A stretch of 64,000 bases of DNA from Fusibacter ferrireducens (GTDB taxonomy: Bacteria > Bacillota > Clostridia > Peptostreptococcales > Acidaminobacteraceae): assembly GCF_015352425.1 (NCBI RefSeq), contig NZ_JADKNH010000009.1, forward strand, positions 62,001 through 126,000, written 5' to 3'. A model generated the notes under the pieces. That model had not been told where the DNA came from. It made no database searches and worked only from the letters and a program-made list of their open reading frames with translations. Numbering within the stretch: the first letter of the stretch is position 1; each line of letters begins with the position of its first letter. Position numbers and translations under genes: made by a program. Below, in pieces: positions 9,598 to 16,828 of the stretch.

Positions 9598-9997
9598 ATC
9601 TAATTCCCCCTTTAATCTTGGATCTATTCATCATATTTTTCTCTATCTCATCTCATTAAATGAAAATATTTCTAAAATATGTGAATAATCTCTTTATATT
9701 AAATATGTGAAACATTTTATTACATTTCATACAAACATTCAAATATTTTTTTGATGCATCAATCGTATTTTATTCATAAATATTAATTTTTCTTATTTTT
9801 TTCGTCTTTTTTTGCAATAAATTTCCGTGTATTGCGGACACATATGTTAATGTTATATCAATCACGAACTATAGAGACAAAACTGTCACACCTTTTGCTT
9901 TTGAGTTTTCCCAATTTAAAAAGCATATCTTACGGTTTGCCAACCATCAGATATGCTTTACGATCTATTTTCCACGTTTATTTTTAGGATCTCAGAA
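9598..9997. other. 400-bp AT-rich non-coding region upstream of livK
   Basis: No convincing coding sequence on either strand. The part nearest 9997 holds the terminator of the DUF3783-like gene; the very AT-rich part at 9610-9850 must carry the livK promoter, but several overlapping -10-like hexamers make it impossible to choose one by eye. Confidence 0.6.
9920..9959 (-). terminator. Probable intrinsic terminator of the DUF3783-like gene
   Basis: An 11-bp stem AAAGCATATCT/AGATATGCTTT encloses a smaller GGTT/AACC hairpin. On the minus strand it is followed by TTTAAATT. It lies 38 bases after the stop at 9998. Confidence 0.65.
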
Positions 9998-10432
9998 TTA
10001 CGATTTCATTGCTCTCATTTTTTTCATTTCTTCTCGCTCTTGAATGAGTTCCTCCACCAGAGCACTGAAGGCCCAAGTTAAGTTATGAGGTGTTGTGCCT
10101 GCAAATATAGGCCTTTGCATGGTCACCTTCTTAGAGGCTTCTATAAATCGATCTAATTCAGAATGTGACGTTCCACTGAAGATAATGGTCGGAATAAGTG
10201 TGTATGCCTCTGCAACTGGCAAATTCGCCAGATTAAGTGCTTCTTGTTCTAAAAGGGTGCCCAAGGTCTTGTGAATCTCCGATTCAGAAATAACCACAAT
10301 TTCATCGATACCTGATTTTTGTCTACAGAGTTCAATCAGTTCAAGTTCTTGTGCATTATAACCGTAAACTAGAATACAATTTCGACCTATTTTGCGTTCT
10401 TCGCTCTCACGATCTATTTTTTCAAATGACAT
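9998..10432 (-). CDS. DUF3783-like protein of unknown function
   Basis: 144 residues. The N-terminal part has a strand/helix start NCILVYGYNAQELELIELCR, and the C-terminal part has the PIFAGTTPHNLTWAFSALVEELIQER segment that I associate with DUF3783, a small family with no known role. No transmembrane helix or catalytic motif is evident; the last 15 residues are highly charged. A TTG codon 36 bases upstream could extend the frame, but ATG 10432 lies 7 bases after AGGAG and is preferred. It has its own terminator. Function unknown. Confidence 0.6.
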   Translation of the reverse strand: MSFEKIDRESEERKIGRNCILVYGYNAQELELIELCRQKSGIDEIVVISESEIHKTLGTLLEQEALNLANLPVAEAYTLIPTIIFSGTSHSELDRFIEASKKVTMQRPIFAGTTPHNLTWAFSALVEELIQEREEMKKMRAMKS

Positions 10433-10544
10433 ATTCCTACTCCTTGAATTTATTTTTCTGTACTTCAAATCTGCTTTATGTTTTCATGCCCTTCTCAGTA
10501 GTGCGTATAAAAGCGGGTAGATAGCTCTACTGATAAAAAGCGGA

Positions 10545-10925
10545 TTAAGCTCTAATGACTTCTATATCATAGCCATCTGGGTCTGTCACAAAGTAAAATC
10601 TCGGTGGATTTCCCGGCAATCCCATCAGCTTGGTCACTTTGTAACCCATTTCAATATGGCGTTCTCTAGATTGTTCTAGATTTTCCACAGATACTGCAAA
10701 GTGGGAGAACCCGTTTCCAATCGTATAGGGCTTTTCTGGATTATAGTTATAAGTCAACTCGATTTCATAGTTTCTATCTTCATCGGTTAAGAAAACCAAC
10801 GTGAATTCGTCTTCTGGAAAATCTTTTCGAGTTCTTTCCACAAGTCCGAGAGCCTCTTGGTAAAATTTTAGCGACTTGTCTAAGTCCATAACTCTTATGC
10901 AGGTATGCAACATTTTATACTTCAT
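10545..10925 (-). CDS. Glyoxalase I (lactoylglutathione lyase) family protein
   Basis: 126 residues, the usual length for a single-chain glyoxalase I monomer. Two beta-alpha-beta-beta-beta modules are visible: the first opens MLHTCIRVMDLDKSLKFYQEALGL, the second GFSHFAVSVENLEQS. Candidate metal ligands are H7, E56, H75 and E122 (in YDIEVIRA), all four present. The family isomerises the methylglyoxal-thiol adduct to lactoylthiol; in a Firmicute the thiol may be bacillithiol or another low-molecular-weight thiol. ATG follows AAGGAGGAACAC. It appears to be a single gene. Confidence 0.88.
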   Translation of the reverse strand: MKYKMLHTCIRVMDLDKSLKFYQEALGLVERTRKDFPEDEFTLVFLTDEDRNYEIELTYNYNPEKPYTIGNGFSHFAVSVENLEQSRERHIEMGYKVTKLMGLPGNPPRFYFVTDPDGYDIEVIRA

Positions 10926-11043
10926 GTGTTCCTCCTTAAATTAGACGATGTTCTATTTACAATTAGTCCTTCCATGACACGATTTCATTTAATCTCATCT
11001 ATAAACGCATCAAAGTCTCCTCAATGACTCTCTAAAATACGTT

Positions 11044-11202
11044 TTAAAATATCGAGTCGCAAAATACAGCGATATCGAGATCACTTTCTGGTCTTGCTTC
11101 TGCACGACTATAAGATCCGAATACGATTATAAAAAGAGGAGAAAATCTTTTATTCAAATAATCGACGCACATATTAGTGATCTCTTGAGATAATGAGTTC
11201 AT
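11044..11202 (-). pseudogene. Truncated MNT-type nucleotidyltransferase (antitoxin-like) remnant
   Basis: 52 residues from ATG 11202 (7 bases after GAGG) contain FIIVFGSYSRAEARPESDLDIAVF, which has the GS motif and DxD metal site of minimal nucleotidyltransferases such as MntA antitoxins. Family members are 95-140 residues, and the usual strand carrying the third acidic residue is missing because the frame stops at 11044. Just downstream another frame reads LKRILESH, a stop, then GDFDAFIDEIK, resembling a displaced C-terminal tail. No HepT partner is present. I regard it as a decayed remnant with an internal deletion or frameshift; a very short functional protein is less likely. Confidence 0.6.
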
Positions 11203-11273
11203 TGTCTTATCCTCATTTACATGGTTTACTCCATTATAATTCATTTCATGAGGATCAGCAAATTATAAAAAGA

Positions 11274-11302
11274 TTGAAATTTATTATAAAAAGTGTTATG
11301 CT
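11274..11302 (+). promoter_or_regulatory. Sigma-70-type promoter of the ABC-F gene
   Basis: TTGAAA (11274-11279) and TATGCT (11297-11302) are separated by 17 bases. Transcription should start near 11309, giving a leader of about 124 bases before the ABC-F start. Confidence 0.7.
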
Positions 11303-11323
11303 TCAAGCGGTGAATCCACACGG

Positions 11324-11380
11324 ATGACCTTATTACATAATAATCAAATACAAAATGACACGTTAGAAGATTATATATGA
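11324..11380 (+). CDS. Candidate 18-codon leader peptide of the ABC-F gene
   Basis: ATG to TGA encodes MTLLHNNQIQNDTLEDYI. Its stop codon ends on the first base of the terminator stem that follows, the geometry expected when a ribosome translating the leader controls folding of the hairpin. The upstream ribosome site is weak (GCGGTGA, 10-13 bases away), so translation is uncertain. Confidence 0.4.
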   Translation: MTLLHNNQIQNDTLEDYI

Positions 11381-11408
11381 AAGAGCTTGTATTTTAGAGC
11401 TCTTTTTT
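11380..11408 (+). terminator. Leader terminator upstream of the ABC-F gene (putative attenuator)
   Basis: AAAGAGCT (11380-11387) pairs with AGCTCTTT (11398-11405) around a 10-base loop and runs into TTTTTT. It lies after the promoter at 11274 and 25 bases before the ABC-F ATG, so it must be read through for expression. No plus-strand gene upstream needs it as an ordinary terminator. Confidence 0.75.
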
Positions 11409-11432
11409 GATGATAAAAGAAGAGGTAAGCAT

Positions 11433-13172
11433 ATGTTAAAAGTGGATCAACTATCCTACTCGTTTCCCCAAAAAGATTTATACGACAAAATTTCATTCAC
11501 ATTAGAAGATGACCAACACTGTGCCTTTATCGGTACCAGCGGCAGTGGTAAAAGTACCCTTATCGACATCATTAGAGATCCTGAAGAGTATATGTACGAT
11601 GGCAAGTTAGAGCTATTGCCAAACTGCAGAATAGGCTATGTCAGCCAATTTTCACAACTGGACAGGACAAAAGATACCACTGTTTTTGAATATATCGCAG
11701 AAGTTTTTATCGCTTTGCAGGACAAAATCGCAACACTCTGCACTGAGATGGAAACCGCCACGGAACTAGAGACACTTCTCGAAGAATATCAACATGCACT
11801 GGACGCATTTGATGCCATTGACGGCCATGATTTTGAAAGCAATATCCATAAAAAACTCAATCTCGCCAATTTAATGAAACATAAAGATTTAAAAGTGTCT
11901 GAACTCAGCGGTGGTGAATTTAAACTCATTCAAGTGATCAAGGAAATGCTCAACAGCCCAAACCTGATGATCATGGATGAACCAGACGTCTTTCTAGACT
12001 TTGAAAATCTAAACGCCCTTAAAGAACTCATCAATGCGCACAAAGGCATCTTGCTTGTGATCACGCATAACCGATATCTGTTAAATCATTGTTTCAATAA
12101 GATTATTCACCTTGAAAATAAGGAACTGCAAGAGTTCGACGGCCGTTATATCGATTATAATTTCTCACTGCTTCAAAAGAAGATTGAACTCCAAGAGTTG
12201 GCGATTGCCGATAATGAAGAGATTGAAAGAAATGAAATCCTCATCGAAAAACTTCGAAAAATTGCAACTTACGATTCAGAAGCAGCCAGAGGCAAATCTC
12301 TAAAAGCACGCATTAAAATTCAAGAACGCCTTGAAGCTCGTCGGATCAAAGAACCCTTTGTGGCCATTAAACAACCGAGTATTCGATTGAAGGCTGATCA
12401 CGAAGTCATGGATACCTTTGCCCTAAAAGTATGTGATTACAAGGTTTCATTCGAAGACGTCCTCTTGGAAAATGTCAACTTTGAAATCGGCTCCACGGAC
12501 AAAGTAGCTCTCATAGGTGCAAACGGTACCGGCAAAACAACTCTCATGAGAGACATTCACAAGAATAATCAAGAGTCGATCTCTACAGCTGAAGGCGTCC
12601 AAACGGCCTATTTATCTCAGCTTCAAGAGGAAATACTAGATGAATCCAATACCATACTTCAGGAATTCTTCGATGCTGGTTTCAATACTTATGGTGAAGT
12701 CAGAGCTCATATTCGTGGTTATGGTTTTGAAGAAGAAGTCATGGATCAAAAGATCAGTTCACTCTCTGGGGGCGAAAAAAACATTTTACAACTTGCAAAA
12801 GTGGCCGCCCAAGGTGCTAATTTTTTATTGCTTGATGAACCAACAAGTCACTTAGACACCTATGCACAACTGGCACTTGAAAAAGCCCTTATAAACTACA
12901 AAGGTGCAATACTCATGATCTCTCATGATTACTACACCATTGCCAACTGCATGGACTATGTTTTGATCATCGAAAATAAAACGATTCGAAAGATGAGTAT
13001 GCGTAAATTTAGAAAGATGGTCTATGAACGCCATTTTGACAAGGACTATTTAGAAATTGAACAAAAGAAAAAGGCCGTTGAAACACAGATTGCTTTAGCC
13101 TTAGAAGCAACTGATTTTGAACTTGCAAAAGGATTATCCGAAGAACTGGAAGCGTTGATTAAACTGCTTTAA
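11433..13172 (+). CDS. ABC-F family ATPase (ribosome-associated, possible antibiotic-resistance or translation factor)
   Basis: 579 residues, two ABC domains and no membrane segment. First domain: Walker A GTSGSGKST at 34-42, signature LSGGE, Walker B LMIMDEPDVFLD. A charged interdomain linker spans about 230-320. Second domain: Walker A GANGTGKTT near 362, signature LSGGE, Walker B LLLDEPTSHLD. The two-domain soluble layout is that of ABC-F proteins, which bind the ribosomal E site and either aid translation or displace antibiotics. The C-terminal helical tail contains EATDFELAKGLSEELEAL. AGAGG precedes ATG 11433. The upstream leader with promoter, short ORF and terminator resembles those of drug-inducible ABC-F genes; which subfamily it belongs to cannot be decided by eye. 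Confidence 0.9.
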   Translation: MLKVDQLSYSFPQKDLYDKISFTLEDDQHCAFIGTSGSGKSTLIDIIRDPEEYMYDGKLELLPNCRIGYVSQFSQLDRTKDTTVFEYIAEVFIALQDKIATLCTEMETATELETLLEEYQHALDAFDAIDGHDFESNIHKKLNLANLMKHKDLKVSELSGGEFKLIQVIKEMLNSPNLMIMDEPDVFLDFENLNALKELINAHKGILLVITHNRYLLNHCFNKIIHLENKELQEFDGRYIDYNFSLLQKKIELQELAIADNEEIERNEILIEKLRKIATYDSEAARGKSLKARIKIQERLEARRIKEPFVAIKQPSIRLKADHEVMDTFALKVCDYKVSFEDVLLENVNFEIGSTDKVALIGANGTGKTTLMRDIHKNNQESISTAEGVQTAYLSQLQEEILDESNTILQEFFDAGFNTYGEVRAHIRGYGFEEEVMDQKISSLSGGEKNILQLAKVAAQGANFLLLDEPTSHLDTYAQLALEKALINYKGAILMISHDYYTIANCMDYVLIIENKTIRKMSMRKFRKMVYERHFDKDYLEIEQKKKAVETQIALALEATDFELAKGLSEELEALIKLL

Positions 13173-13183
13173 TTTTCAACACT

Positions 13184-14074
13184 TCAACCTGACAATGCGT
13201 ACGTTTCAAAAGCGGTTTTAACAATGCGCCTTAAAGCTTCAAGCACGTCAAGATTTTCTTCCAAGCTCAAACCATCTACAGTGAGTGCACGCTGTTTTGT
13301 ACAGCCGTCAACTGCACCTGCCGACACCATCGCCTCGAGCAGTTGAGTCTCCATTGAGCAATCATGGAGCAACATCTTTTTTTCCAACATTGAGAGGACA
13401 GCTGCCAAAGCATGTCCACCCCAATTTGAAACCCCTGCAACAACAAGATAATCTGCGGAAGTCACTGCACTTATATATGCGCCCTTTTTCACATACTTGT
13501 GAATTAGGGGGGCAACCTTGCCCATGCCGATTTCATTGCCGCCATCCCCCACAGCTAAGGTCACAATACCATGTCTTTTGGCATTTATGAAAAGGTGATC
13601 TGCATTGGATACCATGTCGCTTAGATCTTCCCCTCTCATGGAGTAATAATGACCATCTTGAGCCATCCCTGGTCTTTCAATGGCAACAATATGAGTCGGC
13701 TTATAAGTTTGAATGATCCCATCACAAAATGGCTCTGCACCTTCTCTTGGGATGACTTCAATAGGCGCTTTAACTGCCTTAATCCGGCAGCAATCCCGTA
13801 AGATACGCTCTGTGAAGACATCGGTTACAAGGACGACACACTTCCCAAGCTGTTCTAGGGCACTTGCCAAAGCGATGGCTCCTAGAGGGCCATCCGTTTC
13901 ACCTGTCAGACAATCTCTTATGACAAATCCCGTGACAATCATCACCGTTTTCGATAGATAAAGTGATTTCGCTCCTGCTTCGGTTTCTCCAACCAATTGA
14001 ACTCTATCCATGCCCCTGTTCTCAAGATGCCGTCCAATAATTTTATCAATTTCACTATAATAGATTTGGTTCAT
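13184..14074 (-). CDS. D-glutamate cyclase-like protein (DUF4392)
   Basis: 296 residues matching my memory of DUF4392, the C-terminal half of the vertebrate D-glutamate cyclase DGLUCY, which converts D-glutamate to 5-oxo-D-proline. Recognisable stretches are ETDGPLGAIALASAL near 58, HIVAIERPGMAQDGHYYSMRG near 130, and AVGDGGNEIGMGKV near 173. No signal peptide. In vertebrates the same chain carries DUF1445; here DUF1445 is a separate gene three positions upstream, with PxpB and PxpC between. ATG follows GAAGG. It is the last gene of the long minus-strand set and ends 11 bases from the convergent ABC-F gene, with no terminator visible between them. Confidence 0.82.
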   Translation of the reverse strand: MNQIYYSEIDKIIGRHLENRGMDRVQLVGETEAGAKSLYLSKTVMIVTGFVIRDCLTGETDGPLGAIALASALEQLGKCVVLVTDVFTERILRDCCRIKAVKAPIEVIPREGAEPFCDGIIQTYKPTHIVAIERPGMAQDGHYYSMRGEDLSDMVSNADHLFINAKRHGIVTLAVGDGGNEIGMGKVAPLIHKYVKKGAYISAVTSADYLVVAGVSNWGGHALAAVLSMLEKKMLLHDCSMETQLLEAMVSAGAVDGCTKQRALTVDGLSLEENLDVLEALRRIVKTAFETYALSG

Positions 14075-14145
14075 AATTCCTTCACCTCATATCTATAGCA
14101 TTGCTTTTAAAATACTCTGTTTATCCGTTCGAATATCATTTCAAA

Positions 14146-15183
14146 TCACTTGATTTCTTCCACCACGACTTCGTATTGCTTCTCTTTAACCCTTATCGAA
14201 AATATTCTCGCTCTTTCTGATACAACGATCTCATTTTTTTCATAGTATGCCGCCAGATCCGTCAAAGTTTGCTCTTGCGCTTTAATCATTTGGTGTGCCT
14301 CATCAATCCTTACAGCACTGAACCTGACTTTGTCACCCGGTTTCAGTTGAGCGAGACGAGATATATCACAAGAGATCACATTTGCTATTTTGGCATAGCC
14401 GCCTGTTGGCTGCCTATCTGCCATCATGATGATGGGCTCACCGTGACTGGGAACCTGAATAGCACCTAAGCTGATGCCCGAAGAGATTATATCGGCACCT
14501 TCTCTATGCTCTATTTTCGCTCCCTCCAGCCGATAACCCATTCGATCACATTGGTGCGTCAAAATATATTCATTACCGAGAAAGGTCTTCATCCCCTCAG
14601 GTGTAAAGCTGTCATCTTCAGGTCCTAGAATCACTTTCACATCAATAGAATCGTCATAGACAGGGATCACTTCCTCTGGCATTTTTCTCAGATTAAAATA
14701 TCGATTTTTTGAAATCTCTTTTATGCTGAGAACTGCACCCACTCGTAGTTTGTCTCCCTCTAAACCGCCAATGCGGCCTCTTAAGTAAGTCGATGCACTG
14801 CCCATGATTTTTGGCAAGTCAAAACTGCCCCTAACTGCCAAGTAGACTCTAAAACCTTCATATACTTGACCAATCTTTAATATACTGCCCTTATGAACAC
14901 AGACCGTCTCGTACATATTTACTGAATTGCCATCTAATGTTACAGGGCATTTTCCGCCTGTTAAAGCGATGTAAGTCTTGGCGGTAAATTCTATGCTAGG
15001 TCCCTTCATGGTAATTTCAAGGACCACATCATTTCTGTGATTGCCCACTAAAATATTGGCAAGCTGCATGGCAAACGAATCCATAGCACCTGCCACAGGA
15101 ACCCCATATTGCTGGTAACCTTTTCTGCCATCATCTTGAAACGTTGTCAAAAGACCGGGTTCAATAATTTTCATATGGCTCAT
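14146..15183 (-). CDS. pxpC: 5-oxoprolinase subunit PxpC / KipA-type carboxyltransferase-like protein
   Basis: 345 residues. Opening IIEPGLLTTFQDDGRKGYQQYGVPVAGAMD is the strong marker of the PxpC/KipA family, with later SSGISLGAIQVPSHGEPIIMMADRQPTGGYAKI. PxpC works with PxpB and PxpA in ATP-dependent opening of 5-oxoproline to glutamate; the B. subtilis homologue KipA is also linked to the kinase inhibitor KipI. ATG 15183 follows AAAGG inside the end of pxpB, 5 bases after its stop, indicating coupled translation. No pxpA gene occurs in the window. Confidence 0.92.
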   Translation of the reverse strand: MSHMKIIEPGLLTTFQDDGRKGYQQYGVPVAGAMDSFAMQLANILVGNHRNDVVLEITMKGPSIEFTAKTYIALTGGKCPVTLDGNSVNMYETVCVHKGSILKIGQVYEGFRVYLAVRGSFDLPKIMGSASTYLRGRIGGLEGDKLRVGAVLSIKEISKNRYFNLRKMPEEVIPVYDDSIDVKVILGPEDDSFTPEGMKTFLGNEYILTHQCDRMGYRLEGAKIEHREGADIISSGISLGAIQVPSHGEPIIMMADRQPTGGYAKIANVISCDISRLAQLKPGDKVRFSAVRIDEAHQMIKAQEQTLTDLAAYYEKNEIVVSERARIFSIRVKEKQYEVVVEEIK

Positions 15184-15188
15184 CTATC

Positions 15189-15926
15189 TTACTTACCTTT
15201 CACATAAATCGTCTTTTTTACCTGATAGGTCCCCGCAGAAACCGCACGGCTGATCTCATCGTATTCATCTTTTTCAATGGGATCAAAACTTATATACTGA
15301 CCCGATCGGAGTAAAACCGCAGGTTCTCTATTTGGATCAAATAATACAATTGGCGTTCGACCAATCAATTGCCATCCACCCGGACTATCAATGGGATATA
15401 TGCCAGTTTGATTGCCTGCAATCCCCACGGAGCCCTTGGTTATTTTCTCACGTGGAGCGCTTAGACGTGGTGTTGAAATAGCATCAGACATTCCCCCTAA
15501 ATAGGGAAATCCAGGCGTAAATCCCAGCATGTAAATGAGATACAGGCCATTGCTATGTATCTGGACGACTTCTTCAACCGTCAGATTATTATAGGAGGCC
15601 ACATATCCGATATCTTCGCCATATTCTCCCCCGTAAAGTGTGGGCATATGGACAATTTCTGAAGGCGGTAACTCAATTTCATGCACAGAACTTTCTATTG
15701 CCTTCAGATAGGCAACCATTTTTTCATATGTGATTAAAAGGGGATCATATATTAGTAAAATGGAATTATACGCTGGTATCAGTTCAACAATACCATTGCA
15801 GGGGCATTGTTCTATACTGTAAACCAAACCTCTAATTTTATAATGGATCGCCTCAGAAATTGTATTGCCCACTTCTATGAGAACACCACGATCTCCAGAT
15901 AGGGCATATTTACATTTGGGATACAT
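15189..15926 (-). CDS. pxpB: 5-oxoprolinase subunit PxpB / KipI-type protein
   Basis: About 245 residues, the family length. Markers are LSGDRGVLIEVG at the N-terminus, LYLIYMLGFTPGFPYLGGM in the middle and GGWQLIGRTPIVLFDP near the C-terminus, all typical of the PxpB/KipI allophanate-hydrolase-like fold. It partners PxpC in 5-oxoproline hydrolysis. The frame is open to an ATG at 15959, but ATG 15926 follows AAAGGTAG and begins at MYPKCKYALSGD like its relatives, so I choose it. It lies 64 bases after the DUF1445 gene. Confidence 0.92.
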   Translation of the reverse strand: MYPKCKYALSGDRGVLIEVGNTISEAIHYKIRGLVYSIEQCPCNGIVELIPAYNSILLIYDPLLITYEKMVAYLKAIESSVHEIELPPSEIVHMPTLYGGEYGEDIGYVASYNNLTVEEVVQIHSNGLYLIYMLGFTPGFPYLGGMSDAISTPRLSAPREKITKGSVGIAGNQTGIYPIDSPGGWQLIGRTPIVLFDPNREPAVLLRSGQYISFDPIEKDEYDEISRAVSAGTYQVKKTIYVKGK

Positions 15927-15990
15927 GATGTTCTCTACCTTTCTCGATTCTAAAACCATGCTCTAAACCAACTTTGAACCTTCTTGGCTA

Positions 15991-16779
15991 TTATACAATA
16001 GCCAGTTTATGGTTCTCAATATCTGTTATAAACATATGCCCTGGCGCATGCGTAATCATGATCTCAGGTTTTACTTTCATGGCAACTGCCTGCGGCGTCA
16101 CACCACAGGCCCAAAATACGGGTATCTCATTTGCCTTAATCTCTACCGGATCACCGAAATCCGGATTGTGGATATCCCTTATACCGATGAGTCCCGGATC
16201 TCCAATATGAATAGGCGCACCGTGAACCCCAGGATACCTTGAGGTTATCCTTATGGCTTGAATCACTTTATCTGGCGTCATCGGCCTCATACTCACCACT
16301 GTGGGGCCTGAAAAAATCCCTGCAGGCTCACACATGATATCCGTCACATACATGGGCACATTACAGTTCTGTTCTATATGCCTTACTTCAATCCCTTCGT
16401 TCATAAGCGCGGATTCAAAAGTAAAGCTGCACCCCAGTATAAAGGAGACAAAATCCGTTCTCCACATTGAGTTCAAATGGTCATACTCGCCTTCAAGAAT
16501 GCCCTTTTTATACACCCTATACTTCGGTATGTCCGTGGCAATATCTGAATCCTTCGCAATTTTTAACGTTTTGATTCCAACATCACTCACTTCTAGAACT
16601 GGGCATGGCTTTGGATTGCGTTGCGTGAACAGTAAAAAATCATACGCCAATGCCTTGGGCAGTATCACCAAGTTGCCTTGGGCGTAGCCGTGACACATTC
16701 CAGCAGTGGGCGATTTAACCTCATTGTTTCTGATCATCTGCCTCACTTCAGCAGGGGTACACGAAGATAAATCTCGCAT
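15991..16779 (-). CDS. DUF1445 putative hydro-lyase (YcsI family)
   Basis: 262 residues, close to the family norm. Markers: CHGYAQGNLVILPKALAYDFLLFTQRNPKPCPVLEV near 30, FILGCSFTFESALMNEGI near 115, SMRPMTPDKVIQAIRITSRYPGVHGAPIHIGDP near 165, and the ending ITHAPGHMFITDI. The family is called a putative hydro-lyase; it forms the N-terminal domain of vertebrate DGLUCY and is the B. subtilis ycsI product in the kip operon. Gene order here (DUF1445-pxpB-pxpC) mirrors that operon except that the LamB/YcsF-type PxpA is missing. AAAGGAGG precedes the ATG. Confidence 0.9.
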   Translation of the reverse strand: MRDLSSCTPAEVRQMIRNNEVKSPTAGMCHGYAQGNLVILPKALAYDFLLFTQRNPKPCPVLEVSDVGIKTLKIAKDSDIATDIPKYRVYKKGILEGEYDHLNSMWRTDFVSFILGCSFTFESALMNEGIEVRHIEQNCNVPMYVTDIMCEPAGIFSGPTVVSMRPMTPDKVIQAIRITSRYPGVHGAPIHIGDPGLIGIRDIHNPDFGDPVEIKANEIPVFWACGVTPQAVAMKVKPEIMITHAPGHMFITDIENHKLAIV

Positions 16780-16828
16780 CTTTTACCTCCTTTTTCATAA
16801 GAGTTTGGTCTTATTTAAGGTTTTCATC

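Noticed and set aside
14146-15926. Reading PxpB/PxpC as urea/allophanate enzymes or as KipI/KipA sporulation regulators
   Set aside because: No urea carboxylase domains are present, and the D-glutamate and D-aminoacylase neighbours fit oxoproline metabolism better, though a Kip-like side role is not excluded.
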